NCBI GenBank assembly: GCA_016722075.1
Contig: JADKGW010000001.1
Location: 3,410,001-3,474,000 of the forward strand
DNA: 64,000 nt
Reading direction: 5' to 3'
Source of the DNA: Candidatus Kouleothrix ribensis
GTDB lineage: Bacteria; Chloroflexota; Chloroflexia; Chloroflexales; Roseiflexaceae
Part shown: piece after piece, positions 1-7,806 of the stretch
How the letters are laid out: every line of letters begins with the position of its first letter
Numbering within the stretch: position 1 is the first letter of the stretch
Made by a program: the position numbers and the translations under genes
Notes under the pieces: generated by a model
What the model saw: only the letters and a program-made list of their open reading frames with translations
Database searches by the model: none
Told to the model about the DNA's origin: nothing

Positions 1-88
1 CGGCGGCAGCGTGGTCGAAGTGCCCTGGGAAGTCGAAACCCGCAGTCGTAGCGCCGGCCCGAACCCGGCCATGCGTAACCGCAAGTAA
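1..88 (+). CDS. rplO: 50S ribosomal protein L15, C-terminal end (partial)
   Basis: The window opens inside this gene, so only the last 28 codons and the TAA stop (86-88) are present. The visible peptide is a short hydrophobic strand (GGSVVEVPWEVE) followed by a basic tail ending in AMRNRK, as expected for the C-terminus of the large-subunit protein uL15. Its place just upstream of secY matches the conserved spc operon order (rplO-secY-adk). An 83-bp spacer separates it from secY. The identification rests on the tail sequence plus synteny and cannot be checked over the full length. Confidence 0.85.
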   Translation, partial: GGSVVEVPWEVETRSRSAGPNPAMRNRK

Positions 89-171
89 TCGCATGCGGCG
101 ATCGGCACCTGGTTGGCCTGGCCGATCGCCGGCGGGCCTGCGCCGCCGGACCCATTGAGGAGACATCGTCG

Positions 172-1524
172 ATGCTACAATCGGTTTTACGAGCGTTGCA
201 GCTACCGGATCTTCGCCGGCGCATCGTGTTTACCCTGCTGATGCTGCTGGTGTTCCGGCTGATCGCACACATCCCAACGCCCAATATCGACCCGAATGCG
301 CTTGCGACGCTACAACAGGCGCTGCGCGATAATCAGCTCGCGGCGCTGCTGAATATCTTTGCCGGCGGCGCGCTTCAGAATCTGTCGGTTGCGGCTATGG
401 GCGTATACCCATATATTACGGCGCAAATCATTGTGCAGCTGCTCACACCGCTCATCCCTGCGCTTGAAGAGATGTCGAAAGAGGGCGAGCAGGGCCGGAT
501 GCGCCTGAACCGGATCACGTTCTGGGCCACCGTACCAATGGCATACCTCCAGGCCTATGGCCAGACACTGACAATTGTGCGGGGCGTGGCCGGCGGCCAG
601 AGTGTATTCCGGTCTGAATTTAATATTTTCAGCAACTTCTTTCCGACCTTCACCATTATCACCGCGATGGTCGCCGGCACCATGCTGCTGGTGTGGTTGG
701 GCGAACAGATTCAAGAGCGCGGCATCGGCAACGGCATCTCGATGATCATCTTCGCGGGCATCGTATCGCGCCTGCCAAGCCTGATCAGCCAGGCATTCAC
801 CACCGGCTCGCTCGGCGATGTGACGACGATTATCGGGCTGCTCGCGTTCCTCGTGATCGGCCTGTTCACCATCGTCGGCATTGTGCTGGTGCAAGAGGGC
901 CAGCGGCGTATACCCGTGCAGTATGCCAAACGCGTGCGCGGCAACCGTGTATATGGTGGGCAGAGCAGCCACATCCCGCTCAAGGTCAATATGTCGGGCA
1001 TGATCCCGCTCATCCTGGCACAGAGCATTATCATCTTCCCAGGCACGATCGCCTCGTATGGCTGCCCCGAGCAAGTCGCGCCCGAGGGGGCCTCGTTCTT
1101 GAAGCAGGCAGCATGCTTTACATACCAGACCTTCAGCCCGCAATATGGGCGTGGCACATTGATCTACTCGCTACTGCTGTTCCTGCTCGTGGTTGGGTTC
1201 ACCTATTTCTACACCATGGTCATCTTCAACCAGCAGAATATTCCCGACTCGCTGCAGCGCAACGGTGGGTTCATCCCAGGCATCCGGCCCGGCAAGCGCA
1301 CTGAAGAATACCTGACCAAGGTGGTCTATCGGATCACACTGGTTGGCGCGTTCTTCCTCGGGCTGGTAGCGATCCTCCCCTTCCTGACGCAGCAGATCAC
1401 CGGCGTGCAGATCGGCCTGAGCGCCACGGCGCTGCTGATCGTCGTCGGTGTCGCGATCGACACAATGCGGCAGCTGGAGGCTCAGCTAGTGATGCGTAAC
1501 TATGAAGGCTTTATCAATCGATAG
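172..1524 (+). CDS. secY: protein translocase subunit SecY
   Basis: This is the central pore subunit of the Sec translocon (SecYEG), which moves unfolded preproteins across the inner membrane and inserts membrane proteins. The 450-residue product has the family's usual length and about ten hydrophobic segments. Diagnostic stretches are IPTPNID near residue 38, GVYPYITAQIIVQLL near residues 77-91 (the SecY signature region) and GIGNGISMIIFAGI near residue 185. A loop of about 25 residues near residue 300 contains two cysteines (GCPEQVA..., QAACFT), which is slightly unusual. The ATG follows GAGGAGAC. It lies in the ribosomal superoperon between rplO and adk, the standard arrangement. Confidence 0.98.
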   Translation: MLQSVLRALQLPDLRRRIVFTLLMLLVFRLIAHIPTPNIDPNALATLQQALRDNQLAALLNIFAGGALQNLSVAAMGVYPYITAQIIVQLLTPLIPALEEMSKEGEQGRMRLNRITFWATVPMAYLQAYGQTLTIVRGVAGGQSVFRSEFNIFSNFFPTFTIITAMVAGTMLLVWLGEQIQERGIGNGISMIIFAGIVSRLPSLISQAFTTGSLGDVTTIIGLLAFLVIGLFTIVGIVLVQEGQRRIPVQYAKRVRGNRVYGGQSSHIPLKVNMSGMIPLILAQSIIIFPGTIASYGCPEQVAPEGASFLKQAACFTYQTFSPQYGRGTLIYSLLLFLLVVGFTYFYTMVIFNQQNIPDSLQRNGGFIPGIRPGKRTEEYLTKVVYRITLVGAFFLGLVAILPFLTQQITGVQIGLSATALLIVVGVAIDTMRQLEAQLVMRNYEGFINR

Positions 1525-1584
1525 CGAGGAAAGGCAGCACAACTCGAGGCTTGGTGGCGCGGCGACAAGCGGAAAGAGCTTGGC

Positions 1585-2235
1585 ATGGATGTCATTCTTC
1601 TCGGTGCTCCCGGCGCCGGCAAGGGCACGCAAGCACAATACCTCGAACAGCATACTGGGCTTATGCATGTTGCCAGTGGCGATCTGTTCCGCGCTGCTCT
1701 ACGGCAAGGTACCGAGCTAGGTATGTTAGCAAAATCATATATGGATCGGGGCGAACTGGTGCCCGACGAGCTGGTGATCCGCATGATCATTGAGCGCATC
1801 AGCCAGCCCGACTGCGCGAGCGGCGTCATATTCGACGGCTTCCCACGCACGCGCGACCAAGCGCTCGCGCTCGGCAACGAGCTGGTCGAATACGGGCGCA
1901 CGATCGATTATGTGTTATACTTGCGCGTGCCCGACGACGTGCTGCTGCGGCGCATCGCTGGGCGGCAAACTTGCAAAACATGCGGGTATATTTATAATAT
2001 ATACTATTTCCCATCGAAACGGCCGGATGTCTGCGACCATTGCGGCGGGAAGCTCTACCAGCGCAGCGACGATACGATCGAAACTGCGCGGCACCGTTTG
2101 CAAGTGTACTTTGCCCAGACGCGGCCGCTGATTGAATACTATCGCGATCAAGGCAACCTGATCGAAATCGACGGGCAGCGCGAGATCTCGATAGTCACCG
2201 AGGCGATGTCGTCGGCATTGGGCCTGAGTAGCTGA
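1585..2235 (+). CDS. adk: adenylate kinase, zinc-lid type
   Basis: It catalyses ATP + AMP = 2 ADP in the cytoplasm. The 216-residue protein starts with the P-loop GAPGAGKGT (residues 7-15), has the AMP-binding DGFPRTRDQA segment (84-93) and a long-type LID. The LID carries four cysteines (C130, C133, C150, C153) in a CxxC...CxxC arrangement, which in known Gram-positive-type enzymes binds a structural zinc ion. It follows secY by 60 bp, with a GGAAAGAG ribosome-binding site before ATG GAT GTC. In many bacteria map comes next in this operon, but here infA follows directly. Confidence 0.97.
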   Translation: MDVILLGAPGAGKGTQAQYLEQHTGLMHVASGDLFRAALRQGTELGMLAKSYMDRGELVPDELVIRMIIERISQPDCASGVIFDGFPRTRDQALALGNELVEYGRTIDYVLYLRVPDDVLLRRIAGRQTCKTCGYIYNIYYFPSKRPDVCDHCGGKLYQRSDDTIETARHRLQVYFAQTRPLIEYYRDQGNLIEIDGQREISIVTEAMSSALGLSS

Positions 2236-2374
2236 ACGATACTGCGCATGTGTTGCTACGTGCGCCCGGCCAATAGCAGCCTGTGGCGATACACGGCGGG
2301 CATGTGATTGCAATCACCGAGTACGCCCAGCCGGAGATACTGCCTCGGCACGAGTAGCCGGGCAAAGGGGATGT

Positions 2375-2596
2375 ATGACGAAGAAGAAGGACGCCATCGA
2401 GATGGAGGGAACCATCACCGAACCGCTGCCTAACGCCATGTTTCGCGTGCAGCTGGAGAACGGTCACGAGGTTCTCGCACATATCTCGGGGCGGATGCGA
2501 ATGAACTATATTCGCATCCTTAAAGGTGATCGGGTGCTAGTCGAGCTATCACCCTATGACCTGACCCGCGGTCGCATAACATACCGCTATCGATAA
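2375..2596 (+). CDS. infA: translation initiation factor IF-1
   Basis: A 73-residue S1/OB-fold protein that binds the 30S A site during initiation. The start MTKKKDAIEMEGTI, the core MFRVQLENGHEVLAHISGRMR and the end PYDLTRGRITYRYR are typical of IF-1 across bacteria. It sits between adk and rpmJ, its usual operon position. The gap to adk (139 bp) is longer than elsewhere in this cluster and holds no other gene. AAAGGGGAT precedes the ATG and serves as the ribosome-binding site. Confidence 0.97.
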   Translation: MTKKKDAIEMEGTITEPLPNAMFRVQLENGHEVLAHISGRMRMNYIRILKGDRVLVELSPYDLTRGRITYRYR

Positions 2597-2718
2597 CCCA
2601 GCTTGACCATACCAACGCTGCCCGCCGACAGAGGCGGGGCGGTATATGTGTGTGTTTGTACAACCTATGGGTTCGAACTATCGCGGGCGCTGCCCGCCGA
2701 GCCGATCGGGAGAGAGCA

Positions 2719-2835
2719 ATGAAAGTCCATGCGTCGGTCAAGCCACGCTGCGAATACTGTCGCGTCATCAAGCGCAAAGGCGTCATCCGCGTGATTTGCA
2801 GCCGCCAGCCGCGCCACAAGCAGCGGCAAGGGTAA
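2719..2835 (+). CDS. rpmJ: 50S ribosomal protein L36
   Basis: A 38-residue protein (MKVHASVKPRC...) of the large ribosomal subunit. It is the zinc-binding C+ form: C11, C14, C27 and H33 are in the expected CxxC...C...H spacing (CEYC, VICS, PRHKQRQG). The ATG at 2719 follows GGGAGAGAGCA. A longer in-frame reading from 2650 exists, but it adds residues foreign to the family and the internal start has the better ribosome-binding site. It lies between infA and rpsM, as in most alpha operons. Confidence 0.95.
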   Translation: MKVHASVKPRCEYCRVIKRKGVIRVICSRQPRHKQRQG

Positions 2836-2884
2836 CAATTCGCCGGGTAGCTAAGCGCCCGAGCGTAGGAACAGGGAGAATCAC

Positions 2885-3268
2885 ATGGCTCGTATCGCCG
2901 GGGTCGACATCCCGCGGAACAAGAAGATCGAGGTCTCGATTACCTATATCTATGGTATCGGCCGATCAAATGGTGTAGATATCCTCAAGAAGGCCAACGT
3001 GAACCCAACCACGCGGGTGCGCGACCTGACCGAGGAAGAGGTTGGGCGCATTCGCGAGGTTGTTGACCGTGAATATCGCGTCGAGGGCGACCTGCGCCGC
3101 GAGATTCAGCTGAACATCAAGCGGCTCATGGATATTGCCTGCTACCGCGGGCTGCGTCACCGCAAAGGTATGCCTGTGCGCGGCCAGCGCACACGCACCA
3201 ACGCGCGCACGCGCCGCGGGCGCAAGGGCCAGGCGATCGGCATCAAAAAGAAGACCCTGAAGAAGTAG
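2885..3268 (+). CDS. rpsM: 30S ribosomal protein S13
   Basis: A protein of the 30S head that contacts 16S rRNA, the P-site tRNA and the central bridge to the 50S. The 127-residue product begins MARIAGVDIPRNKKIEVSIT and contains the conserved YGIGRS helix-two-turn-helix motif and the LRHRKGMPVRGQRT segment. It ends in a lysine/arginine-rich tail. The length is normal. The gene starts 49 bp after rpmJ behind an AGGGAGAA ribosome-binding site and is the first of the classic rpsM-rpsK-rpsD-rpoA-rplQ block. Confidence 0.98.
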   Translation: MARIAGVDIPRNKKIEVSITYIYGIGRSNGVDILKKANVNPTTRVRDLTEEEVGRIREVVDREYRVEGDLRREIQLNIKRLMDIACYRGLRHRKGMPVRGQRTRTNARTRRGRKGQAIGIKKKTLKK

Positions 3269-3359
3269 CTGTCGGCCGATGTAACATCGGCGGCGCTTTG
3301 TCGGCACGATACGAGCGCGGCCGATGGCCGGCGATTGATGATTGACTACCGGAGGAATA

Positions 3360-3782
3360 ATGGCGAAGCAACAGGCGAAGGCTGGCGCCGCCACGGCAAC
3401 CAAGCGGCAGCGCGGCAAGCGGCGCGAGAAGAAGAACGTGCCACGTGGCCAGGCGCACATCCAGAGCACATTCAATAATACGATCGTCACGATCACCGAC
3501 CCGTCGGGGAATGTTGTTTGCTGGTCGAGCGCTGGCCAGAATGGCTTCAAAGGCTCGCGCAAGAGCACCCCGTATGCCGCGCAGATCACTGCCGAGATCG
3601 CGGCGCGCAAGGCGCTTGAGAACGGTATGCGCTCGCTCGAGGTGTTCGTTAAGGGGCCAGGCGCCGGCCGCGAGGCGGCAATTCGCTCGCTCCAGTCGAA
3701 TGGTCTACAGGTCACTGCGATCACCGACGTGACCCCGATCCCGCACAACGGATGCCGCCCACCCAAGCGCCGGCGGGTGTAA
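3360..3782 (+). CDS. rpsK: 30S ribosomal protein S11
   Basis: A platform protein of the small subunit that binds 16S rRNA near the mRNA exit. The 140-residue product has a basic, low-complexity N-terminal extension (AKQQAKAGAATATKRQRGKRREKKN) ahead of the conserved core: QSTFNNTIVTITDPSGN, KGSRKSTPYAAQ, VKGPGAGREAAIRSL and PIPHNGCRPPKRRRV. The start at 3360 follows GGAGG (3351-3355). An in-frame ATG at 3342 would add six residues but has no good ribosome-binding site. Confidence 0.98.
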   Translation: MAKQQAKAGAATATKRQRGKRREKKNVPRGQAHIQSTFNNTIVTITDPSGNVVCWSSAGQNGFKGSRKSTPYAAQITAEIAARKALENGMRSLEVFVKGPGAGREAAIRSLQSNGLQVTAITDVTPIPHNGCRPPKRRRV

Positions 3783-3802
3783 TCAGGAGGGTTTGAGAAG
3801 TC

Positions 3803-4423
3803 ATGGCACGTTATCGTGGACCAGTAGGGAAAATTAGCCGTCGCCTCGGCATCGGCATTACCGATAAAGGCCAGCGCATCCTGAATAAGCGGGCCTTCCC
3901 GCCAGGCCAGCATGGCCCAACCGCGCGGCGACGCCAGGTGTCCGATTATGGCCTGCAGCTGATGGAGAAGCAGAAGGCACGCTACATGTATGGCGTGCTT
4001 GAGCGCCAGTTTCAGCGTATCTTCGAGAAGGCCCAGCGTTACCCTGGCGAGACGGGCGCATACCTGTTTATTCTGCTCGAGCGCCGGCTCGATAATGTCG
4101 TGTACCGGCTCGGCATGGCCACCACCCGCCAGCAAGCGCGCCAACTGGTGAGCCATGGCCATATCACCGTCAACGGCCGCAAGACGAATATTCCCTCGTT
4201 TACGGTGAAAGTTGGCGATGTGATTGCGGTGCGCGCCGAGAGCCGGCGCCTGGCATACTTCAAAAACCTCGTCGATAGCGGCGAGCTTAATCGCCGTAAT
4301 ACGCCCGACTGGTTGCGCCTGAACGCGGCCGACCTGGCCGGCGAGGTGGTGGGTATGCCGCGACGCGAGGATGCTGAACCCGACATCAACGAGCAGCTGA
4401 TCGTCGAATACTACAGCCGCTAA
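3803..4423 (+). CDS. rpsD: 30S ribosomal protein S4
   Basis: A primary 16S rRNA-binding protein that nucleates 30S assembly. In several bacteria it also represses its own operon. The 206-residue product begins MARYRGPVGKISRRLGI, lacks the zinc cysteines found in some S4 proteins, and has an S4 RNA-binding domain around residues 95-160 (RLDNVVYRLGMATTRQQARQ, SHGHITVNG). AGGAGGG precedes the ATG. The unusually structured gap that follows, before rpoA, is listed separately. Confidence 0.98.
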   Translation: MARYRGPVGKISRRLGIGITDKGQRILNKRAFPPGQHGPTARRRQVSDYGLQLMEKQKARYMYGVLERQFQRIFEKAQRYPGETGAYLFILLERRLDNVVYRLGMATTRQQARQLVSHGHITVNGRKTNIPSFTVKVGDVIAVRAESRRLAYFKNLVDSGELNRRNTPDWLRLNAADLAGEVVGMPRREDAEPDINEQLIVEYYSR

Positions 4424-4432
4424 GAATTGCAG

Positions 4433-4488
4433 ATTGTCGCTTGGCGATTGCAGATTGATCTATTCGCAGTCAATCGCCGAGCGACAAT
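4433..4488 (+). repeat. long hairpin between rpsD and rpoA
   Basis: Two 18-base arms (4433-4450 and 4471-4488) are inverted repeats with one mismatch, separated by a 20-base loop. The octamer GCAGATTG occurs twice near the left arm (4429-4436 and 4450-4457), and related CAATC/GATTG words fill the whole gap, giving it a repeat-element look. It ends 20 bases before the rpoA ribosome-binding site. In RNA it would form a strong stem, so it could tune rpoA expression or be a small dispersed repeat. There is no T-run, so it is not a canonical terminator. Confidence 0.7.
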
Positions 4489-4521
4489 CGCAATCTGAAA
4501 TGTGTATAGGAGGCGATCCAG

Positions 4522-5487
4522 ATGCTAGATATCGCCATGCCCAAAATCGAGGTAGTCCAGGCGGCTGAAAACTATGGCCGTTTCAAAATCGAGCCGCTTG
4601 ATCCGGGCTATGGACATACGTTGGGGAATGCATTACGCCGCGTGCTGTTGTCGTCCATCCCCGGTTCGGCAATCACAAAGATAAAGATAGATAGTGTCTA
4701 CCACGAATTCTCGACCATTGGCGGCGTCAAAGAAGATGTGACCGAGATCGTCCTAAACGTCAAGGGTATCCGCCTACGCTCGTACGCCGAACGGCCGGTG
4801 AAGGTGCTTTTGACCAAACAGGGCGCCGGGATTGTGCGCGCGAGCGATATCGATACGCCAAGCAATGTCGAGCTCGTGAACCCCAATCATTATATCTGCA
4901 CGCTCGACTCCGACGATGCCCACCTCGAGATCGAGATGACCGTCGAGCGCGGGCGCGGCTACTTGCCCGCCGACCAGCGCGACGCCCTGCCGATTGGCGA
5001 GATCCCGGTCGACGCAATTTTCACGCCGGTGCCGAAGGTCAACTATGTCGTCGAGAACACACGTGTGCAGCAGGCCACCGACTACGACCGGCTGCTGATC
5101 GAGATCTGGACTGACGGCACGATCAAGGCCGGCGATGCACTGAGCCATGCTGCGCAGGTGCTGGTGCAATACTGCCAGACGATCTCGGCCTTCAATCAGC
5201 TATCGATCGACACCGAAGTGGCCAAAGATGCCGGCGGCCTGGCTATTCCGGCCGACATCTACGACACACCGATCGAAGAGCTTGACCTGTCGACACGCAC
5301 CTATAACTGCCTCAAGCGCGCCGATATCACTAAAGTCGGCCAGGTGCTCGAGATGGACGAGAAGGCGCTGCTGTCGGTGCGCAATCTGGGTCAGAAGTCG
5401 ATGGAGGAGATCCGCGACAAACTGATCGAGCGCGGGTACATCCCCAGCGCGCTGCCAGCCGGCGGCGCGACAAATGTTGGAGAGTAA
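4522..5487 (+). CDS. rpoA: DNA-directed RNA polymerase alpha subunit
   Basis: The alpha subunit dimerises to scaffold RNA polymerase assembly, and its C-terminal domain contacts UP elements and activators. The 321-residue product has the N-terminal domain (about 1-235: GYGHTLGNALRRVLLSS near residue 32, then SIPGSAI) and an alpha-CTD (about 255-315: IEELDLSTRTYNCLKRA...LLSVRNLGQKSMEEI). Both have the usual length. The start at 4522 has a full AGGAGG eight bases upstream; an in-frame Met five codons later is less well placed. It lies between rpsD and rplQ. Confidence 0.98.
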   Translation: MLDIAMPKIEVVQAAENYGRFKIEPLDPGYGHTLGNALRRVLLSSIPGSAITKIKIDSVYHEFSTIGGVKEDVTEIVLNVKGIRLRSYAERPVKVLLTKQGAGIVRASDIDTPSNVELVNPNHYICTLDSDDAHLEIEMTVERGRGYLPADQRDALPIGEIPVDAIFTPVPKVNYVVENTRVQQATDYDRLLIEIWTDGTIKAGDALSHAAQVLVQYCQTISAFNQLSIDTEVAKDAGGLAIPADIYDTPIEELDLSTRTYNCLKRADITKVGQVLEMDEKALLSVRNLGQKSMEEIRDKLIERGYIPSALPAGGATNVGE

Positions 5488-5660
5488 GCGCTGGAGGCGC
5501 CAGCCGGCCCTGCAGTGTGACCTGTAGGGGTATGCGCGCGGCGCCGGTGCTGTGGGCAGCCAGCGAGTGCCAGAGCGGTTGAGTCATCACACACGATGGT
5601 GGGCTTGCGCCCGCGCGATCGGCTCAATTGCACTGCTTGTTGCGATAAAGAGGGTATACC

Positions 5661-6011
5661 ATGCGACACCAAAAAGCCGGGCGTAAGCTAGGCCGTTCGG
5701 CCGAGCACCGCAAGGCGCTGATTCGGAACCTGATGATCGAACTGATCGAGCATCGCAAGATCCAGACGACATCGGCAAAGGCCAAGACTGTACAGCCCGC
5801 GATCGAGAATCTGCTGGCGTTGGCGCGCGAAGACACGCCGCAGGCCCGCAAGGTCGCGCTATCGCGGCTTTCGAGCAAGCAGGCAATGCGCTCGCTGTTC
5901 GCCTTCGCACCCGAGCAATATGCCGGCCGCAACGGTGGTTTCACGCGGATCACCAAACTTGGGCCACGCCTGGGCGACGCCGCCGAGATGGTGCTGCTCG
6001 AACTGCTATAG
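5661..6011 (+). CDS. rplQ: 50S ribosomal protein L17
   Basis: A protein of the large subunit near the tunnel exit. The 116-residue product opens with MRHQKAGRKLGRSAEHRKAL, a hallmark of L17, and ends GDAAEMVLLELL. It is the short bacterial form without a C-terminal extension. AGAGGG lies before the ATG. A gap of 173 bp separates it from rpoA, and truA starts 20 bp after its stop, so it is likely co-transcribed with truA. Confidence 0.97.
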   Translation: MRHQKAGRKLGRSAEHRKALIRNLMIELIEHRKIQTTSAKAKTVQPAIENLLALAREDTPQARKVALSRLSSKQAMRSLFAFAPEQYAGRNGGFTRITKLGPRLGDAAEMVLLELL

Positions 6012-6031
6012 CGGGGCGCAGAGCTGCCGAG

Positions 6032-6778
6032 ATGCGGAATATTGCGCTGCGGATCGAATACGACGGCACCGACTTTGTCGGATCGCAGTGGCAACAGAAT
6101 GGGCGCTCGGTTCAAGGCGAGCTCGAGGGCGCGTGGGAACAGCTGGCTCAAGAGCAACGGCGGGTTAACCTGGCCGGGCGTACCGATGCGGGAGTGCATG
6201 CGCGTGGGCAGGCCGCCAACGTGCGCACGGAGACACAGCTAGACCTACCGACCATTCAGCGCGGACTCACGGCAATCCTGCCTGATGATGTCGCGGTATT
6301 GGCAGCCTGGGAGGTGCCGCTCGATTTCCATGCGCGGCATACAGCCATCCGGCGCGACTATCGCTTTCTGATCGACAATGGCAGGGTTGGGTCGCCACTG
6401 CTGCGGCACCAGGCGGTGCATATTAGCGAGCGGCTCAATCCTGTGGCGATGCAGGCGGCGCTGGAGCTACTGCTGGGCACGCACGACTTCGCGGCCTTCG
6501 CCGGGGCCGGGCAAACCGGCTCGACGGTGCGCACCTGTACTATCGCGCAGTGCCAGGCGCTCGAGGTGTGGGGGCAACCCATGATCGCGATCGATATTGC
6601 AGCCAATGCGTTCCTACGCCACATGGTTCGCAATATCGTTGGCACGCTGGTGCTGGTAGGCACGGGCAAGCTACGAATCGACGACTTCGCGGCAGTGCTG
6701 GCCGGCCGCGATCGGCGCAAAGCCGGGCGCACCGCACCGGCCCACGGCCTGTATCTCATGTCAGTGAGTTATCCATAA
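6032..6778 (+). CDS. truA: tRNA pseudouridine(38-40) synthase TruA
   Basis: It isomerises uridines 38-40 in the anticodon stem-loop of many tRNAs to pseudouridine. The 248-residue product contains the catalytic motif GRTDAGVHARGQ with the nucleophilic Asp at residue 52. Family segments IEYDGTDFVGSQWQ (8-21), AFAGAGQTGSTVRT and FLRHMVRNIVGTLV are also present. The ribosome-binding site is weak, and the 20-bp spacing to rplQ suggests coupling. Placement between rplQ and rplM-rpsI is common in Gram-positive and related bacteria. Confidence 0.96.
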   Translation: MRNIALRIEYDGTDFVGSQWQQNGRSVQGELEGAWEQLAQEQRRVNLAGRTDAGVHARGQAANVRTETQLDLPTIQRGLTAILPDDVAVLAAWEVPLDFHARHTAIRRDYRFLIDNGRVGSPLLRHQAVHISERLNPVAMQAALELLLGTHDFAAFAGAGQTGSTVRTCTIAQCQALEVWGQPMIAIDIAANAFLRHMVRNIVGTLVLVGTGKLRIDDFAAVLAGRDRRKAGRTAPAHGLYLMSVSYP

Positions 6779-6784
6779 GGAACG

Positions 6785-7228
6785 ATGATGAAGACCTATT
6801 CGCAAAAAGCGTCGGAGGTTCAGCGCGACTGGTATGTGGTTGACGCGACCGATCAGACGCTGGGGCGGCTGGCGACGCAGATCGCCACGCTGCTGCGCGG
6901 CAAGCATAAGCCGACATTCAGCCCGAATATCGATGGCGGCGACTTCGTCGTAGTGGTAAATGCCGAAAAAGTCCATGTGACCGGCCGCAAAGCCGATCAG
7001 AAGATGTATTACCGCCACTCGGGGTACCCTGGTGGCTTCAAGGCCATCCCCTACCGGCGGATGATGAACAGCCATCCCGACCGCATTCTGCGCTTTGCGG
7101 TCAAAGGTATGCTGCCGAAGACCCGGCTCGGTCGCCAGCAGATCGTGAAGCTGAAGATCTATGCCGGGCCGACGCATCCGCATGCGGCCCAGCAGCCCAA
7201 GGCGTACGAGCCGCGGCCGCGCGGGTAG
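6785..7228 (+). CDS. rplM: 50S ribosomal protein L13
   Basis: An early-assembling large-subunit protein. The 147-residue product contains WYVVDATDQTLGRLATQIAT, the GDFVVVVNAEKVHVTG strand, RHSGYPGG and HPHAAQQPKAY near the C-terminus. Two adjacent ATGs (6785 and 6788) both fit the AAGGA ribosome-binding site. The second gives the more usual spacing and would make the protein one residue shorter. It starts six bases after truA and is followed by its usual partner rpsI. Confidence 0.97.
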   Translation: MMKTYSQKASEVQRDWYVVDATDQTLGRLATQIATLLRGKHKPTFSPNIDGGDFVVVVNAEKVHVTGRKADQKMYYRHSGYPGGFKAIPYRRMMNSHPDRILRFAVKGMLPKTRLGRQQIVKLKIYAGPTHPHAAQQPKAYEPRPRG

Positions 7229-7319
7229 CGTGTTGATTGTTACCAGAGCGCAACACGGCCGGCATAGCACCGTAGGCCGGGCAGCCGGCGGTACGCTGCA
7301 CTTACATTGCGAGGAATGA

Positions 7320-7718
7320 ATGACTGAGAAACGCTACTATCAGGGTACCGGGCGGCGCAAGACTGCGATTGCGCGCGTGCGGCTGTTTCCCGGCAACGGC
7401 GAATTTGTGGTTAATGGTAAGAATATCACCGAGTACTTCGGCCAGCGCGACCTGTTCGAGCGTGAGCTGGTGCGGCCGCTCGAACTGACCGGCAATACCA
7501 CGTCGTTCAACGTGCTGGCGAAGGTGCGCGGCGGCGGCGTAGCCGGGCAGGTAACGGCGGTACGCCACGGCATCGCACGCGCGCTGCTCGATCTGAACGC
7601 GGAGCTGCGCCCGACATTGAAAAAAGCCGGGCTACTGACCCGCGACCCACGCATGAAAGAGCGTAAAAAGCCCGGCCTCAAGCGTGCGCGCAAGCGGCCT
7701 CAGTACACAAAGCGCTAG
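7320..7718 (+). CDS. rpsI: 30S ribosomal protein S9
   Basis: A 30S head protein whose C-terminal tail reaches the P-site tRNA. The 132-residue product has YYQGTGRRKTAIARVRLFPG at the start, VRGGGVAGQVTAVRHGIARAL in the middle, and the invariant basic end KKPGLKRARKRPQYTKR. GAGGA precedes the ATG. It is the last gene of the ribosomal block on this strand and is followed by a hairpin terminator. Confidence 0.98.
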   Translation: MTEKRYYQGTGRRKTAIARVRLFPGNGEFVVNGKNITEYFGQRDLFERELVRPLELTGNTTSFNVLAKVRGGGVAGQVTAVRHGIARALLDLNAELRPTLKKAGLLTRDPRMKERKKPGLKRARKRPQYTKR

Positions 7719-7751
7719 AACGCTGGGCAATGTTAGCCTGGTTCACCCACG

Positions 7752-7781
7752 CCCCCATGCCGCACGCTGGCACGGGGGTTT
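7752..7781 (+). terminator. intrinsic terminator after rpsI
   Basis: A stem of CCCCC-ATGCC against GGCAC-GGGGG (one mismatch, seven-base loop) is followed by TTTGT. It lies 33 bases after the rpsI stop and before the convergent gene ending at 7807, so it should close the ribosomal superoperon. It may also act on transcripts arriving from the right. Confidence 0.7.
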
Positions 7782-7806
7782 GTGGTGGATGGGCCGAATG
7801 CAGTGC

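Noticed and set aside
2966..4162. A 398-residue minus frame across rpsM, rpsK and rpsD.
   Set aside because: Antisense shadow of three ribosomal genes.
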